This document shows positions 18,367 through 27,472 of a stretch of 64,000 nucleotides of DNA, piece after piece (the first letter of the stretch is position 1; every line of letters begins with the position of its first letter). The stretch comes from G965261775 sp965261775 (GTDB taxonomy: Bacteria > Pseudomonadota > Gammaproteobacteria > Eutrophobiales > Eutrophobiaceae), in the NCBI GenBank assembly GCA_965261775.1, contig OZ253477.1, forward strand, positions 2,146,109-2,210,108. Direction: 5' to 3'. Made by a program: the position numbers and the translations under genes. The notes beneath the pieces were generated by a model. It was not told where the DNA came from and made no database searches. It saw only the letters and a program-made list of their open reading frames with translations.

Positions 18367-19406
18367 ATTCCGAACCTCCCAGCATATTGCTTGATTAATA
18401 ACCACAGGAAGAATGGGCCACCAATCAGGCTGGTGAGAATCCCAACAGGCATTTCCGCCGGTGATACAATAGTGCGGGCAAAGGTGTCCGCTGCCAGTAG
18501 CAGAATGGCTCCAAGTAAAGCAGATGCTGGAATAAGCAAGCGATGATCCGGCCCGATAGTCAACCGGATAAGGTGTGGTACGACCAACCCAACAAAACCA
18601 ATAATGCCACTTACGGCCACCGCTGCACCCACGGATAACGCCGTACAGATAATAATGACATATTTCAGTTTTTCGCTATCCACGCCCAGATGCTGCGCTT
18701 CCTGCTCTCCCAGCAGTAGAATATTCAATTTCTGAGCATTTTTGATCAGCAGTATGGTTGCTGGAATAACTATGGTAGCGGCAACAATTACTGCTGGCCA
18801 GAGTGCTCCACCCAGGCTTCCCATCGTCCAGAATGTCAGCGAGCGCAACTGTTCATCATTGCTCATATAGGTTAGAAAGCCGGTTCCGGCGCCAGCAAGT
18901 GCATTGATCGCAATTCCCGCAAGCAGCATATAGGTCACAGAAAACGTGCCGGTAAGCCTGGAAAAACGAAAAATCAGAAGGCAGGTGATAAAGCCACCGA
19001 TAAAAGCGGCGATGCTTAAAGAGTAAAGCCCCAATGCACCGGTAATTGGCCCAGCCAATACAATCACCATAGCAACGCCAAGCGCTGCTCCACTTGAAAT
19101 TCCTATGAGTCCAGGATCAGCGAGTGGGTTACGAAACAGGCCTTGCATAGCGGCACCGGAAACAGCAAGTGATGCCCCTACAATCACAGCCAACAGAACA
19201 CGCGGAAGGCGGATAGAGGATAATACTGCTTCCTGACTTTCGCTTAAATCACCGGATAGCAGGTTTCCAAGTGGGATAGATACAGCACCTACGGAAGCGG
19301 CAATCGCAGAGGCCACAAGCAAAAAAAGGGCTAACAGCAGCAATACCGGTGCTTTTATCCTTATAAAAGGGAGTGGAATAGTGATCTGTTTGGCAAGAGT
19401 GTTCAT
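18363..19406 (-). CDS. hmuU: Haem ABC transporter permease (FecCD family)
   Basis: A 347-residue inner-membrane permease of the FecCD/BtuC family, multi-helix throughout. Family stretches include SIRLPRVLLAVIVGASLAVS, GAAMQGLFRNPLADPGLIGI and IIGFVGLVVPHLIRLTIGPD. It moves haem from the periplasmic binding protein HmuT into the cytoplasm with HmuV. It overlaps both neighbours by four bases, so stoichiometric translation is likely. Confidence 0.93.
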   Translation of the reverse strand: MNTLAKQITIPLPFIRIKAPVLLLLALFLLVASAIAASVGAVSIPLGNLLSGDLSESQEAVLSSIRLPRVLLAVIVGASLAVSGAAMQGLFRNPLADPGLIGISSGAALGVAMVIVLAGPITGALGLYSLSIAAFIGGFITCLLIFRFSRLTGTFSVTYMLLAGIAINALAGAGTGFLTYMSNDEQLRSLTFWTMGSLGGALWPAVIVAATIVIPATILLIKNAQKLNILLLGEQEAQHLGVDSEKLKYVIIICTALSVGAAVAVSGIIGFVGLVVPHLIRLTIGPDHRLLIPASALLGAILLLAADTFARTIVSPAEMPVGILTSLIGGPFFLWLLIKQYAGRFGI

Positions 19407-20236
19407 AATCCCTGATATGCCTGATTAAGTTCCAAAGCAGCTTCTGCGGTACGAGGGCCAAATCCAAGCATAAGAAGGGAATCCATGGCAATGATATGGC
19501 CATTTTTCGCGGCAGGAGTTAGCGATACACCTGGGCTTTTAAGTAACCCCTCTTTGCCACCTGCCTGCTCAAGCCCCTGGGAAGTGATCAAAATAACGTC
19601 CGGCTTTAATGACACTGCCGCCTCAGGGGTAAGCGGTTTATAGCCTTCATAATCTTTCACCACATTTTTCGCGCCAGAAAGAGCGATGATGCTGTCTGCC
19701 GCCGTGTCGATTCCTGCCACCATAGGCGCACCACCTCCATGTTGCAGAATAAACATTGCTTTCGGGAGAGATGATTGTTTTTCTATAATGACATTCAGTT
19801 TCTCACTCTCTGCATTGATTTGTGCAACGAGTGTTTCGGCTTGTTCCATGCGGTGCAGTGCTTTACCGATAGCAGATATATTTTGCTTAACGTCATTAAT
19901 TGAACGTCCTGCCTTGAGTTTCAGTAATGAAATACCTGCTGATTCAATTTGTTTTAGCACTGGCGGTGGCCCGGCTTCTTCGGTCAAAATAATCAAATCA
20001 GGATTTAGCGATAAAATGCCTTCTGCAGATAAGGCGCGTTGATAGCCAACCTTCGGCAGCTTATCTGCTTCGGCTGGGTAATAGCTGGTAGTGTCATTGC
20101 CAACCAGCAAATCCTGCGCTTCAAGAGCATAAATAACCTCAGTGAGCGCTCCACCGATAGTGATAATGCGTTTTGGTTCTTCTGCCTGTGTAGGTAAAGC
20201 ACATAATAATAGTAAGCAGGTTAATATCGTTTTCAT
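19403..20236 (-). CDS. hmuT: Haem ABC transporter periplasmic binding protein
   Basis: A 277-residue periplasmic protein with signal peptide MKTILTCLLLLCALPTQAEE. It has the two-lobed PeripBP fold of cluster A-II: RIITIGGALTEVIYAL in the N lobe, LLVGNDTTSYYPAEADKLPK with VGYQRALSAEGILSLNPDLI following, and AVSLKPDVILITSQGLEQAG in the C lobe. The tyrosine in VGYQR is at the place where HmuT/ShuT proteins bind haem iron. It overlaps exbD and hmuU by ATGA. Confidence 0.92.
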   Translation of the reverse strand: MKTILTCLLLLCALPTQAEEPKRIITIGGALTEVIYALEAQDLLVGNDTTSYYPAEADKLPKVGYQRALSAEGILSLNPDLIILTEEAGPPPVLKQIESAGISLLKLKAGRSINDVKQNISAIGKALHRMEQAETLVAQINAESEKLNVIIEKQSSLPKAMFILQHGGGAPMVAGIDTAADSIIALSGAKNVVKDYEGYKPLTPEAAVSLKPDVILITSQGLEQAGGKEGLLKSPGVSLTPAAKNGHIIAMDSLLMLGFGPRTAEAALELNQAYQGL

Positions 20237-20664
20237 TTGTCATTCTCATTTTGCATTAAAATATTGGCTGCCTCAATGCCTTGTGATTGTAGATAGGTCA
20301 GCACTTTGAGTAGTTGTTCAATGGGTATATTTTTATCACCAGCGATAATTAACTCATGCTCCGGTTTGGCTTTGATAGTATCTGGTACCAGTTGTTTTAA
20401 TTGCTCAAACTCAGCAATCTGCTTTCCATCTATGGCATAGCCACTTTCACGGATTTCTAACATGATGTGCTTAGGCTCATTCACGATGGAAAGTTCTTCC
20501 GCAACGCTGGAAGGCAAGGTCAGATCGAGCGATTGAAACACGGCTCCTGCAGTGATCATGAAAAACACCAGTAGGATAAAAAGAATATCCAGCATTGGCG
20601 TGAGATCGGGTGCTAAATCACGTAAGGTGCCATCATGTGGACCACTTTGTCGGAGGTTAATCAT
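20233..20664 (-). CDS. exbD: ExbD, TonB energy-transduction subunit
   Basis: A 143-residue inner-membrane protein with one transmembrane helix carrying the proton-relay aspartate (LTPMLDILFILLVFFMITAG) and a periplasmic domain (LIIAGDKNIPIEQLLKVLTY). With ExbB it uses the proton motive force to energise TonB. It overlaps exbB and hmuT by ATGA within the haem operon, implying a TonB system dedicated to this receptor. Confidence 0.92.
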   Translation of the reverse strand: MINLRQSGPHDGTLRDLAPDLTPMLDILFILLVFFMITAGAVFQSLDLTLPSSVAEELSIVNEPKHIMLEIRESGYAIDGKQIAEFEQLKQLVPDTIKAKPEHELIIAGDKNIPIEQLLKVLTYLQSQGIEAANILMQNENDK

Positions 20665-21245
20665 GCTGTCAGCCTCTCTACGTTGGGCTTGGTGATTTCA
20701 GACTTTCTTGCGTTTCGCTCCAGCTCAAATGACATAGAAAGTTTGTTCAACTGCAGGCAAAAATCACCTAATTGACGTTCACTTACATGCCTGAACAGAT
20801 GTGCCATAAGCAATGCCGGAAGCGCAATTAACAAACCAACAGCGGTGGTCAGCATAGCTTCCCACAAGCCCTCAGCAATCATACTCGGAGACACAGGGCC
20901 AGCCTGCACTGATATCACTTTAAATGTAGCGATGATGCCAAGGATGGTACCAAGCAACCCCAACATCGGGCTGATTGTGCCAATGATACGCAGCCCCTTA
21001 ATGCCACTATAATAAGGGCGCTGTAGCTCGTTGAGCATAATGCCTACCATCTCATCCCTTGTATGTTTTGGTTGTTCTTTATGCTCCGTCAGGTAATCAG
21101 CCAGTTTCTGATATTGGCTATTTTTATTTGCACGGGCTTTTATGCAGAACACCGCCCGTTCAAAGCAAAGTGCTAGCGCTGCAATAGAACATAAAGCCAG
21201 TGGCCAGCCCATCAGCCCTAGTTGATGAAACCATTCAGGTAGCAT
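20661..21245 (-). CDS. exbB: ExbB, MotA/TolQ/ExbB proton channel
   Basis: A 194-residue inner-membrane protein with an N-terminal helix (GWPLALCSIAALALCFERAV) and the conserved helix pair GTISPMLGLLGTILGIIATF and EGLWEAMLTTAVGLLIALPA. It forms the proton channel with ExbD. Its start lies 11 bases inside the end of hmuS. Confidence 0.92.
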   Translation of the reverse strand: MLPEWFHQLGLMGWPLALCSIAALALCFERAVFCIKARANKNSQYQKLADYLTEHKEQPKHTRDEMVGIMLNELQRPYYSGIKGLRIIGTISPMLGLLGTILGIIATFKVISVQAGPVSPSMIAEGLWEAMLTTAVGLLIALPALLMAHLFRHVSERQLGDFCLQLNKLSMSFELERNARKSEITKPNVERLTA

Positions 21246-22329
21246 TGGCTACCTCCTTCGCAGGAATTTCAGCAATGATCTCACGCCATAATTCCAGCTC
21301 AGGAATTCCTGGCTTACGCTTGCCAAAGAATGTAGCGATAATCTCTCCATCCTTGTCGAAGATCTCCAGCGCTGTCACGATGCCATCTTCAGTAGGTTTC
21401 CTGGTGATCCATGTACGAGCAATTTGATCTTCATTCAGGTGGAGATTAAACATCGGATCAAGCACATTGTACCACTGACCATGCTCCACCAGCTTTTTCA
21501 CAGGGCCGGTATGAATTTGTATGCAGCCACGGTTGCCGACAAATACCATCATTTCACATTCGCGGTCGCGTACCAGCTCCAACACCTGACGGGCCGCGTT
21601 ATTATCCATTTCAAATGCAAAATCCTGCCCAACTTTGGCAAATGCCTGCTCACGGCCTACCTTGAATTTACGCAGCATTGGGTGAAAATCATGTGTATCT
21701 TTCAGATTTTCCCATGCCGTTCTGAATGCAGCCCAATCAATTTCATCATCGGTTTTATCTGTTGCTTTTGGCTCATATGTCTCAGTCTCAATGAACGTAT
21801 CCTGACGTTCATGGCGGTGTGCTTCTACCAGCTTGTCATATTCCGCTTCGTTGGATTTAGAGGTGAGGTAGATTTTATGTAGCGCAGTGCCCTCCTTATC
21901 AAAAAATTGCAGGCTTTTGCGTGGGCCACCGCGTGTTTGCTCTACAGCTGCAAAACAGTATTTCCAGTGATTCATAAACAAACGAAGATCAATATCCGGG
22001 TTAACAAATAGCCCCATTGCCATTTTGCCATGCTTAGAGAATGAAGCGTTGTCATAAATTCCCTTGCGCTCATGCACGCAAGCTTCATTGCGTGTTAGGG
22101 CCATCACTTCACCGAGTGGTAATACAGCGCACAAGATACTTTCTGCATCATCTACCAGGCGGGTGGCGTCTTCACCTACGCGGGAAGCAAGCAACTCACC
22201 TTCTGAAACGCCTAGCTCCTCTGCAGCGTTACGCGCACGAATATCAGGCTGTTGTTGTTTCAGCAGTTGATAGCGGGTTTTAATTTCTTCGGATGGGTCA
22301 TAGTTAATTTCAGGTGCGGGATGGTTCAT
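21235..22329 (-). CDS. hmuS: Haem-handling protein HmuS (HemS/ChuX-like)
   Basis: A 364-residue cytoplasmic protein with two homologous halves. The first is around SRVGEDATRLVDDAESILCA and VLPLGEVMALTRNEACVHER, the second around MMVFVGNRGCIQIHTGPVKK and HLNEDQIARTWITRKPTEDG. The family binds incoming haem and either passes it on or degrades it to release iron. It lies 15 bases after tonB and overlaps exbB. Confidence 0.92.
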   Translation of the reverse strand: MNHPAPEINYDPSEEIKTRYQLLKQQQPDIRARNAAEELGVSEGELLASRVGEDATRLVDDAESILCAVLPLGEVMALTRNEACVHERKGIYDNASFSKHGKMAMGLFVNPDIDLRLFMNHWKYCFAAVEQTRGGPRKSLQFFDKEGTALHKIYLTSKSNEAEYDKLVEAHRHERQDTFIETETYEPKATDKTDDEIDWAAFRTAWENLKDTHDFHPMLRKFKVGREQAFAKVGQDFAFEMDNNAARQVLELVRDRECEMMVFVGNRGCIQIHTGPVKKLVEHGQWYNVLDPMFNLHLNEDQIARTWITRKPTEDGIVTALEIFDKDGEIIATFFGKRKPGIPELELWREIIAEIPAKEVANAT

Positions 22330-22344
22330 GGTTTTCTCCTTAAG

Positions 22345-23028
22345 TTATTGTTGTATGACAAAGCGTACCGGCACACGCACCCAGCTAGTGATGGTGTTGC
22401 CGTTCACATTTGTCGGTTCAAATTCCCATTTTTTTACTGCGGCAAGGGCGGCCATATCAAGTAGGCGATGTCCGGAAGACTTCGCTACCTTTAATTCACG
22501 AGGCAATCCGGCTGGAGTCACTTCAGCATGCAGTGTCACCATACCTTCCTGCCCAAGCTCTAATGCGCGGCGTGGGTAGGTCGGCGGGGTTTGCTTGCGG
22601 TAGTTTGCCTCATGAATAACGGTAGATGCCTGTTTGCCCGGATCACTATTTGGTATCCCAGCAGCTGGTTTAAGCACTACCAGTTCTTGCGGTGTTTTCT
22701 CAGCTACTGGTTTTAGTTTAGTAACAGCAGCCTCAGCTTTAGCTTTTGACTTCAAAGCAGCTACTTTCTTTTGCGCCTGACGTTCTGTCACAATTTTTTT
22801 AGTTGCTACAGGTGCAGGAGGCTGTTTAACTTGCTGCGTCACCGGCTCCGGAGCAGGAGCGGCCAATGCCATCAGGTTCACCTTCAGCATTGGTATTTCC
22901 TGCGATAGTATTGGCTGCTTGTTGATGCTGATTACAGATACAATCAGCAAATTCGCAAGCAATGAGAGGCTTAAATATTTAAGCCATTTGCTATCCAAGT
23001 CAGGGCTCAAGAAAGTTGTGGCTACCAT
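22345..23028 (-). CDS. tonB: TonB family protein of the haem operon
   Basis: A 227-residue energy transducer. It has an N-terminal membrane anchor (YLSLSLLANLLIVSVISI), a Pro/Lys/Ala-rich periplasm-spanning linker (PAPEPVTQQVKQPPAPVATK) and a C-terminal TonB domain (PPTYPRRALELGQEGMVTLH, LLDMAALAAVKKWEFEPTNV). It opens the receptor encoded just upstream. Its ATG overlaps the hmuR stop. Confidence 0.9.
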   Translation of the reverse strand: MVATTFLSPDLDSKWLKYLSLSLLANLLIVSVISINKQPILSQEIPMLKVNLMALAAPAPEPVTQQVKQPPAPVATKKIVTERQAQKKVAALKSKAKAEAAVTKLKPVAEKTPQELVVLKPAAGIPNSDPGKQASTVIHEANYRKQTPPTYPRRALELGQEGMVTLHAEVTPAGLPRELKVAKSSGHRLLDMAALAAVKKWEFEPTNVNGNTITSWVRVPVRFVIQQ

Positions 23029-25052
23029 TTGTAAGACACCCTCGCTACATAGCTTCTGCCTTCCTCAAGCAAGCCGGCAAAACGTTTCGTGTAGGCTTTA
23101 TCGAACACATTATCGACACCCACATCCACGGTCAGTGATTCCAGCCCCTTATCATCCGGTGTCCAGCGGTAATAAAGATCATGCACGGCATAACCATCCG
23201 TAGCTGTATCATTACTACCAACCTTGTCGTTTGCATCTGCAAAGCGTCCACGCCAGCCGACCACGCTATCGACTGAGTCGATTTTGTAGCCAATATCCGT
23301 TACCAATGTCAGCGGCACGTTGTTAGATAGGTATTCACCTGTATCGTCATTCTCAGCTTCCACATAAGAGAGCCCAACTTTAGCGGTTACCGGATGTAAC
23401 TCATACTGACCTTCCACTTCCCAACCCGTTAGTGTGGCATTGGCAATGTTCAGATTTTGCGTAGTACCTGCACCGATATTCACTTCCTGTGTGATGAAGT
23501 CTTCACTATCACTGGTGAACCATGAGCCTTTGATTTTGGCTCTATCGTTATTAGCAAGTACATTATCAAAATCCAGCCCGGCACCTAATTCAATGGTAGT
23601 TACTGTCTCCGGCTTCAAATTTGGATTTGCTACAAAGTTGTTATCTGGGAACACAAACGGCACACCAGGGAAGTGAAGCCCTGATGGGTACAATTCTGTC
23701 AGATTTGGTGCGCGAAAGGCTTGCGCCCAGCTACCAAAGAACATGACTTGCTCTGTAGGCTTATAGCTCAGCGAGATTTTGGGAGAGATTTGATCCTCAT
23801 CCTGAGAGTTACCATTCTCATCATCGCTTTCGTATTGATCAAAGCGTGCCGCTGGAATAATCAGAAAATCACCGGCAGAGGTATTCAGCGCGATCTCATC
23901 CTGCAGATAGAAGCCATAATTCGTGGCTTCTGCATTTGGCACACCAGCGCGCGTTCCGGTAGTGGAACTGGAACCAGTTTGTTCATCATTATAAATCTCA
24001 AACCCGTAAGAAAGCGTATGATTATGCGTATCGCTTAACAACAGTTTGGTCTGATTATCCGCTGTAAATCCAAGTGTGTTTAGCTCACGCACTTGTACGC
24101 GTCCGGCATTCGTGCCGGTGATATCTTCTTCTTCAACTTCCGTATCGTTGTAATACACATGGAATTTTGGGTTTAGCCAACTGTTGTCAGGATTTTCAAA
24201 CGCATATTTCATGCTGAATTGATTATCCTGCACCTCTTTATCCACGATAGGATTCGAGGTGGTAATAGCACCAGCGCCATTGTTCGGCTCCTGCCCATCA
24301 TTATTGAGTAATTGCGCCTGGAATTTTAGTGTATGGAAATCGTTGAATGTATAACCTGCCTTGAAAAGACCGGAAAGCACCTGATCTTCCGTATCCAACT
24401 CATTACCATCACCTTGCTCTATGTCACCGGAATCACGATAAGAAAGGCTGCCCAGCAAATCCCAACCGCCTGCACGACCATAGCCTGTGATTACAGGTGA
24501 GTATTCATTATTAGCACTACGATACCCGAAAGAGGTTAGCGCCCCGCTTGTTTCTCCTGGCGCAAGTAGATCAGCTGCATCTTTGGTTTCAAATGCTACC
24601 ACGCCACCAACAGCACCACCGCCATAGATAGAAGAAGATGCACCTTTGACCACTTCAACAGATTTTAGTAGCGAAGGATCAACAAAAAATCGGCCATCAT
24701 GCGCGGGTTCATAATTTTGGCGGCGACCATCAATCAACGTAATGGTAGCTTCATCATCAAACCCACGGATAGAGATTACCTGCCCATTTCGGCGAGGGCC
24801 ATTATCAACCTCCACCCCTGGGGTGAATTCCAGTAAATCACTGACATCACCTGCCAGCGCGTTACCGGCAGCATCAGTATCCACCTTTGAAACAATTGCC
24901 GGAACATCAAATGTCGATTGAGGGCTGCGAGTAGCATAGACCGTCACCGCATCCAGTGATGTTAAATTCTTTTGTTCCTCCGCATGAGCGGCTGAGAGCA
25001 TCGTTGTGGTTAGTAACGTGCTGAGATACGCCACGCGCATAGCATTTCGCAT
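23022..25052 (-). CDS. hmuR: TonB-dependent haem receptor
   Basis: A 676-residue outer-membrane beta-barrel receptor. Signal peptide MRNAMRVAYLSTLLTTTMLS is followed by the TonB box region LDAVTVYATR, a plug domain (GVEVDNGPRRNGQVISIRGF, VEVVKGASSSIYGGGAVGGV) and a 22-strand barrel. The barrel includes the haem-receptor stretch FRAPNLTELYPSGLHFPGVP and NLKPETVTTIELGAGLDF, and ends with the aromatic C-terminus VSYKW. A strong ribosome-binding site (AAGGAG) precedes ATG 25052. It lies 82 bases after hemP. Confidence 0.93.
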   Translation of the reverse strand: MRNAMRVAYLSTLLTTTMLSAAHAEEQKNLTSLDAVTVYATRSPQSTFDVPAIVSKVDTDAAGNALAGDVSDLLEFTPGVEVDNGPRRNGQVISIRGFDDEATITLIDGRRQNYEPAHDGRFFVDPSLLKSVEVVKGASSSIYGGGAVGGVVAFETKDAADLLAPGETSGALTSFGYRSANNEYSPVITGYGRAGGWDLLGSLSYRDSGDIEQGDGNELDTEDQVLSGLFKAGYTFNDFHTLKFQAQLLNNDGQEPNNGAGAITTSNPIVDKEVQDNQFSMKYAFENPDNSWLNPKFHVYYNDTEVEEEDITGTNAGRVQVRELNTLGFTADNQTKLLLSDTHNHTLSYGFEIYNDEQTGSSSTTGTRAGVPNAEATNYGFYLQDEIALNTSAGDFLIIPAARFDQYESDDENGNSQDEDQISPKISLSYKPTEQVMFFGSWAQAFRAPNLTELYPSGLHFPGVPFVFPDNNFVANPNLKPETVTTIELGAGLDFDNVLANNDRAKIKGSWFTSDSEDFITQEVNIGAGTTQNLNIANATLTGWEVEGQYELHPVTAKVGLSYVEAENDDTGEYLSNNVPLTLVTDIGYKIDSVDSVVGWRGRFADANDKVGSNDTATDGYAVHDLYYRWTPDDKGLESLTVDVGVDNVFDKAYTKRFAGLLEEGRSYVARVSYKW

Positions 25053-25134
25053 GATAACTCCTTCTAGTTAAGTTTGGTGCGGTTGCTTGCTGCCTGGCTG
25101 CCTAATATCGGTGGCTGGGTGGCGGGCTACTGGC

Positions 25135-25305
25135 CTATTTCGTTAAAATCAGCTTTCCGTTTCCGGTAAGCCGTAATTTATATTCTTCTTCGTTATGAAT
25201 GATTGTTAGCTCTTTACAGCGCTCAAAAAGCTCGCTGCTTTTCACGCGGTTGTTAACAAGGGAGATATCCCGCTTACCATTGCTACATTCGGTTTGTTGC
25301 GTCAT
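25135..25305 (-). CDS. hemP: Hemin uptake protein HemP
   Basis: A 56-residue protein, ATG at 25305 and TAG at 25135. The C-terminal half (LFERCKELTIIHNEEEYKLR then LTGNGKLILTK) is the HemP family signature, which ends almost invariably in LRLTxxGKLILTK. HemP/HmuP is a small cytoplasmic protein found in front of haem receptor genes and needed for their expression in several bacteria. It is the first gene of the haem operon, directly downstream of a Fur-like box. Confidence 0.88.
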   Translation of the reverse strand: MTQQTECSNGKRDISLVNNRVKSSELFERCKELTIIHNEEEYKLRLTGNGKLILTK

Positions 25306-25354
25306 ATTCCTCTAACCAATTACAAATCATCATAAATATACCCGAAGATACATA

Positions 25355-25375
25355 GTAATGAGAATCATTATCAAT
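25355..25375. promoter_or_regulatory. Fur box upstream of hemP
   Basis: GTAATGAGAATCATTATCAAT closely matches the Fur consensus of inverted GATAATGATAATCATTATC type. It lies about 50 bases upstream of the hemP start. This predicts iron-dependent repression of the whole haem operon. Confidence 0.85.
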
Positions 25376-25428
25376 CGCAAGCGACCTTGTTAACTTTTTC
25401 TGAGAATAATTTGCAAAAAACAGTTGAA

Positions 25429-25791
25429 TCAGCATTTCCTCGCCAACATACGTGTCATATGAAGCACATTATCTTTGGCAGCGCGGTTGCGGATGAGGTT
25501 ATAGGCTTCGAGTAGATGGATATTTCTGCTGTCACCATCCAGCAGAACGGAATTGTGAGCATCTTCAAAAAACTCTTTGATATCTGTTTGGGTGAGAGCA
25601 GCGATGCTGTTCAAAGCTACCGCCGGGATTTTCTCTTTGCCTTTTTCGTAGTTACGAATGGAGCCGGTTTTGATAGCCAGCCCATGCAGATGCTGCATCT
25701 TCTTGCACAGTGATTTGATCGTATATCCCGCTTTGATGCGGTGAAGCCTGATATTTTCTCCTACATTGTTGTTGTCTTGTTCGAACATCAT
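25429..25791 (-). CDS. XRE-family HTH protein
   Basis: ATG at 25791 preceded by AGGAGGAACT, an excellent ribosome-binding site; the product is 120 residues. An N-terminal helix-turn-helix (NVGENIRLHRIKAGYTIKSL, SIRNYEKGKEKIPAVALNSI) is followed by a C-terminal helical tail ending DNVLHMTRMLARKC. It is a likely transcriptional regulator. Its 5' end is 32 bases from that of a divergent HTH gene, so both promoters must overlap. The broken paralogue at 8.4 kb shares nearly the whole sequence. Confidence 0.75.
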   Translation of the reverse strand: MMFEQDNNNVGENIRLHRIKAGYTIKSLCKKMQHLHGLAIKTGSIRNYEKGKEKIPAVALNSIAALTQTDIKEFFEDAHNSVLLDGDSRNIHLLEAYNLIRNRAAKDNVLHMTRMLARKC

Positions 25792-25823
25792 AGTTCCTCC
25801 TGATTTTTGCATTGTAAATTAGC

Positions 25824-26084
25824 GTGTTTTTTGAATTGCTGATTACCCCGGAACAAATACACGCAGCACGTGCTTTATTAAAATGGAGAGCATCTGATCT
25901 TGCAAAGCACGCAGAGTTGAGCCTCGCCTCCATCCAGAGAATGGAACAAGATCAAGGAACAGATCGGGCATCTGCAAAGAATGTTGAAGCAGTGCGCAAA
26001 ACCTTGGATGAAGCCGGAGTCGAATTCATACCAGAAAATGGTGCAGGTGTTGGTGTAAGGTTAAAGAAGAAAACTGTTATATGA
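25824..26084 (+). CDS. Small XRE-type HTH regulator
   Basis: An 86-residue protein, with GTG at 25824 as the probable start. The whole length is a single helix-turn-helix domain (ITPEQIHAARALLKWRASDL, HAELSLASIQRMEQ) and a short tail (EAGVEFIPENGAGVGVRLKK) that is common in this class of phage- and island-borne regulators. It overlaps the following gene by ATGA. The target is unknown; autoregulation from the 32-base divergent promoter region is plausible. Confidence 0.75.
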   Translation: MFFELLITPEQIHAARALLKWRASDLAKHAELSLASIQRMEQDQGTDRASAKNVEAVRKTLDEAGVEFIPENGAGVGVRLKKKTVI

Positions 26085-26458
26085 GCGTATTTGATGAAAA
26101 AACCTGCGCTGAGCTTGCAAAGACACTAACGGCAATGTGCGTACGTAATGCCGAAATTGAAAACATCCATGCAGGCAAACCCATCGTCACAAAAACGGGC
26201 GATTATTCAGATGTGAAGGTCATTGATGCCGAAGGCAATAAATTTGCGTGGCCGGAGGTTCCTCATATTTCAGATGAAGAAATGAATGTGCTGATGAAAA
26301 GCATCGTCAACCGACTCTACACATTCATGATGCAGGGAGATGATCCACTCTTTGACAAAAATATGGATTATCACAAGCGGTTCACTCGCACGTGGGATGA
26401 ACCCGGGATTGATGCCAATCTTGATATTAACAACAAAAATAAAGTGGGTGAGCAATGA
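26081..26458 (+). CDS. Hypothetical protein
   Basis: A 125-residue soluble, acidic protein I do not recognise. It has no signal peptide or membrane segment; a middle stretch reads GDYSDVKVIDAEGNKFAWPE. It overlaps the HTH gene before it and the methyltransferase gene after it (ATGA both times), so the three are translationally coupled and probably act together. Confidence 0.6.
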   Translation: MSVFDEKTCAELAKTLTAMCVRNAEIENIHAGKPIVTKTGDYSDVKVIDAEGNKFAWPEVPHISDEEMNVLMKSIVNRLYTFMMQGDDPLFDKNMDYHKRFTRTWDEPGIDANLDINNKNKVGEQ

Positions 26459-27201
26459 ATTACGATTTACTGATTGATTTACACAAAAGCAACAAACGCC
26501 AAGGCCCGGGTGGCAATGAGCAAACTAAGCTGGCACTGCAACTGGCGGGGTTAATGAATAGCTCACAGCCTTTGCAAATAGCAGATATCGGCTGCGGCAC
26601 CGGAGCCTCAACGCTGACATTGGCTGAAAACTTAAATGCCACCATCACGGCGGTTGATCTGTTTCAGGATTTTCTGGATGTCTTGAGTGAGGATGCCGGG
26701 AAGCGCGGCGTTGCGGATAAGATCAAAACGCTGGCCGCTTCAATGGAAGAACTCCCCTTTGAAGAAGGCAGTCTTGACGTTATCTGGGCTGAGGGGGCCA
26801 TTTATAATATGGGCTTTGCAAAAGGCGTCGAGTATTTCAAGCGCTTCCTGAAGCCCGGTGGCATATTGGCGGCCTCTGAAATCACGTGGTTAACCAACGA
26901 ACGCCCGGCAGAAATCCAGCAACATTGGGATGCGGAGTATCCTGAGATCGCGACTGCCTCTGACAAGATAAAGGTTTTGGAAGAACAAGGCTTCATTCTT
27001 AAAGGCTACTTTCCACTGTCAGAATCCAGCTGGATTGAGAACTATTACACGCCTCTGGAAAATAATTACGAAGCCTTTCTCGACAAACATAATTCTGAGG
27101 ATGCTCAAGCTATAATTGAAGCTGAAAAAGCTGAGGTTGCGCTCTACAAAAAGTCTCGGGTTTATTACAGCTACGGCTTTTACATCGCCCGGAAGGTTTG
27201 A
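26455..27201 (+). CDS. Class I SAM-dependent methyltransferase
   Basis: A 248-residue cytoplasmic enzyme with the AdoMet-binding motif I IADIGCGTGASTLTLAE (near residue 43), an acidic motif II end (TAVDLFQDFLDVL) and a motif IV-like GSLDVIWAEGAIYNMGF. The layout resembles UbiE/COQ5-like small-molecule methyltransferases. The substrate cannot be told. It is the third gene of a coupled unit that begins with an HTH gene, and a bidirectional terminator follows at 27325. Confidence 0.85.
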   Translation: MNYDLLIDLHKSNKRQGPGGNEQTKLALQLAGLMNSSQPLQIADIGCGTGASTLTLAENLNATITAVDLFQDFLDVLSEDAGKRGVADKIKTLAASMEELPFEEGSLDVIWAEGAIYNMGFAKGVEYFKRFLKPGGILAASEITWLTNERPAEIQQHWDAEYPEIATASDKIKVLEEQGFILKGYFPLSESSWIENYYTPLENNYEAFLDKHNSEDAQAIIEAEKAEVALYKKSRVYYSYGFYIARKV

Positions 27202-27242
27202 TGACACGTTTCCAATGAATCCCAAACAGGGATTCAAAATTA

Positions 27243-27269
27243 ACAGATGGGTGAAGAGGTTATAACCAT
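27243..27269 (+). repeat. 27-bp direct repeat, copy 1
   Basis: Identical to 34283-34309. The reverse complement of the second copy can be read as a decayed piece of the McrC C-terminus, similar to that at 51.3 kb, so both copies may be McrC-derived debris. Confidence 0.6.
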
Positions 27270-27283
27270 CAATGATAGACGAT

Positions 27284-27399
27284 CGTTCTCACAGCTTTTT
27301 CTTACTCCTTGCTCCAGAAATAAAAAAACCGCCTTGCGGCGGTTTTCCCCAAGCGGAAATCACATGATACCGCGAGGAGTGAGTCGTTGTTTGAATTAT
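27284..27399 (+). repeat. Left imperfect inverted repeat of the 27.3-34.5 kb segment
   Basis: The sequence CACAGCTTTTTCTTACTCCT, through the terminator hairpin to TTTGAATTATA, reappears in inverted orientation at 34391-34512 with about 80 percent agreement by eye. The two copies face each other across the HxlR/SDR, AbiE and IetAS genes. No transposase is visible between or beside them. Confidence 0.6.
27325..27346. terminator. Bidirectional intrinsic terminator
   Basis: Stem AAAACCGCC/GGCGGTTTT with loop TTGC. The T-run follows on both strands. It sits between the converging methyltransferase and HxlR genes and can serve both. Confidence 0.85.
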
Positions 27400-27472
27400 A
27401 TGTGACGCCTGTGTTTGATCATTAATTAGCGTTATGTCGATCGTATTTCGCTTTGTTTTTGGAAACAGTTGC

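Noticed and set aside
25824..26458. Toxin-antitoxin pair formed by the HTH gene and the following hypothetical gene
   Set aside because: The 125-residue product does not resemble RelE, HigB or another known toxin, and the unit continues with a methyltransferase. The order does not decide it.
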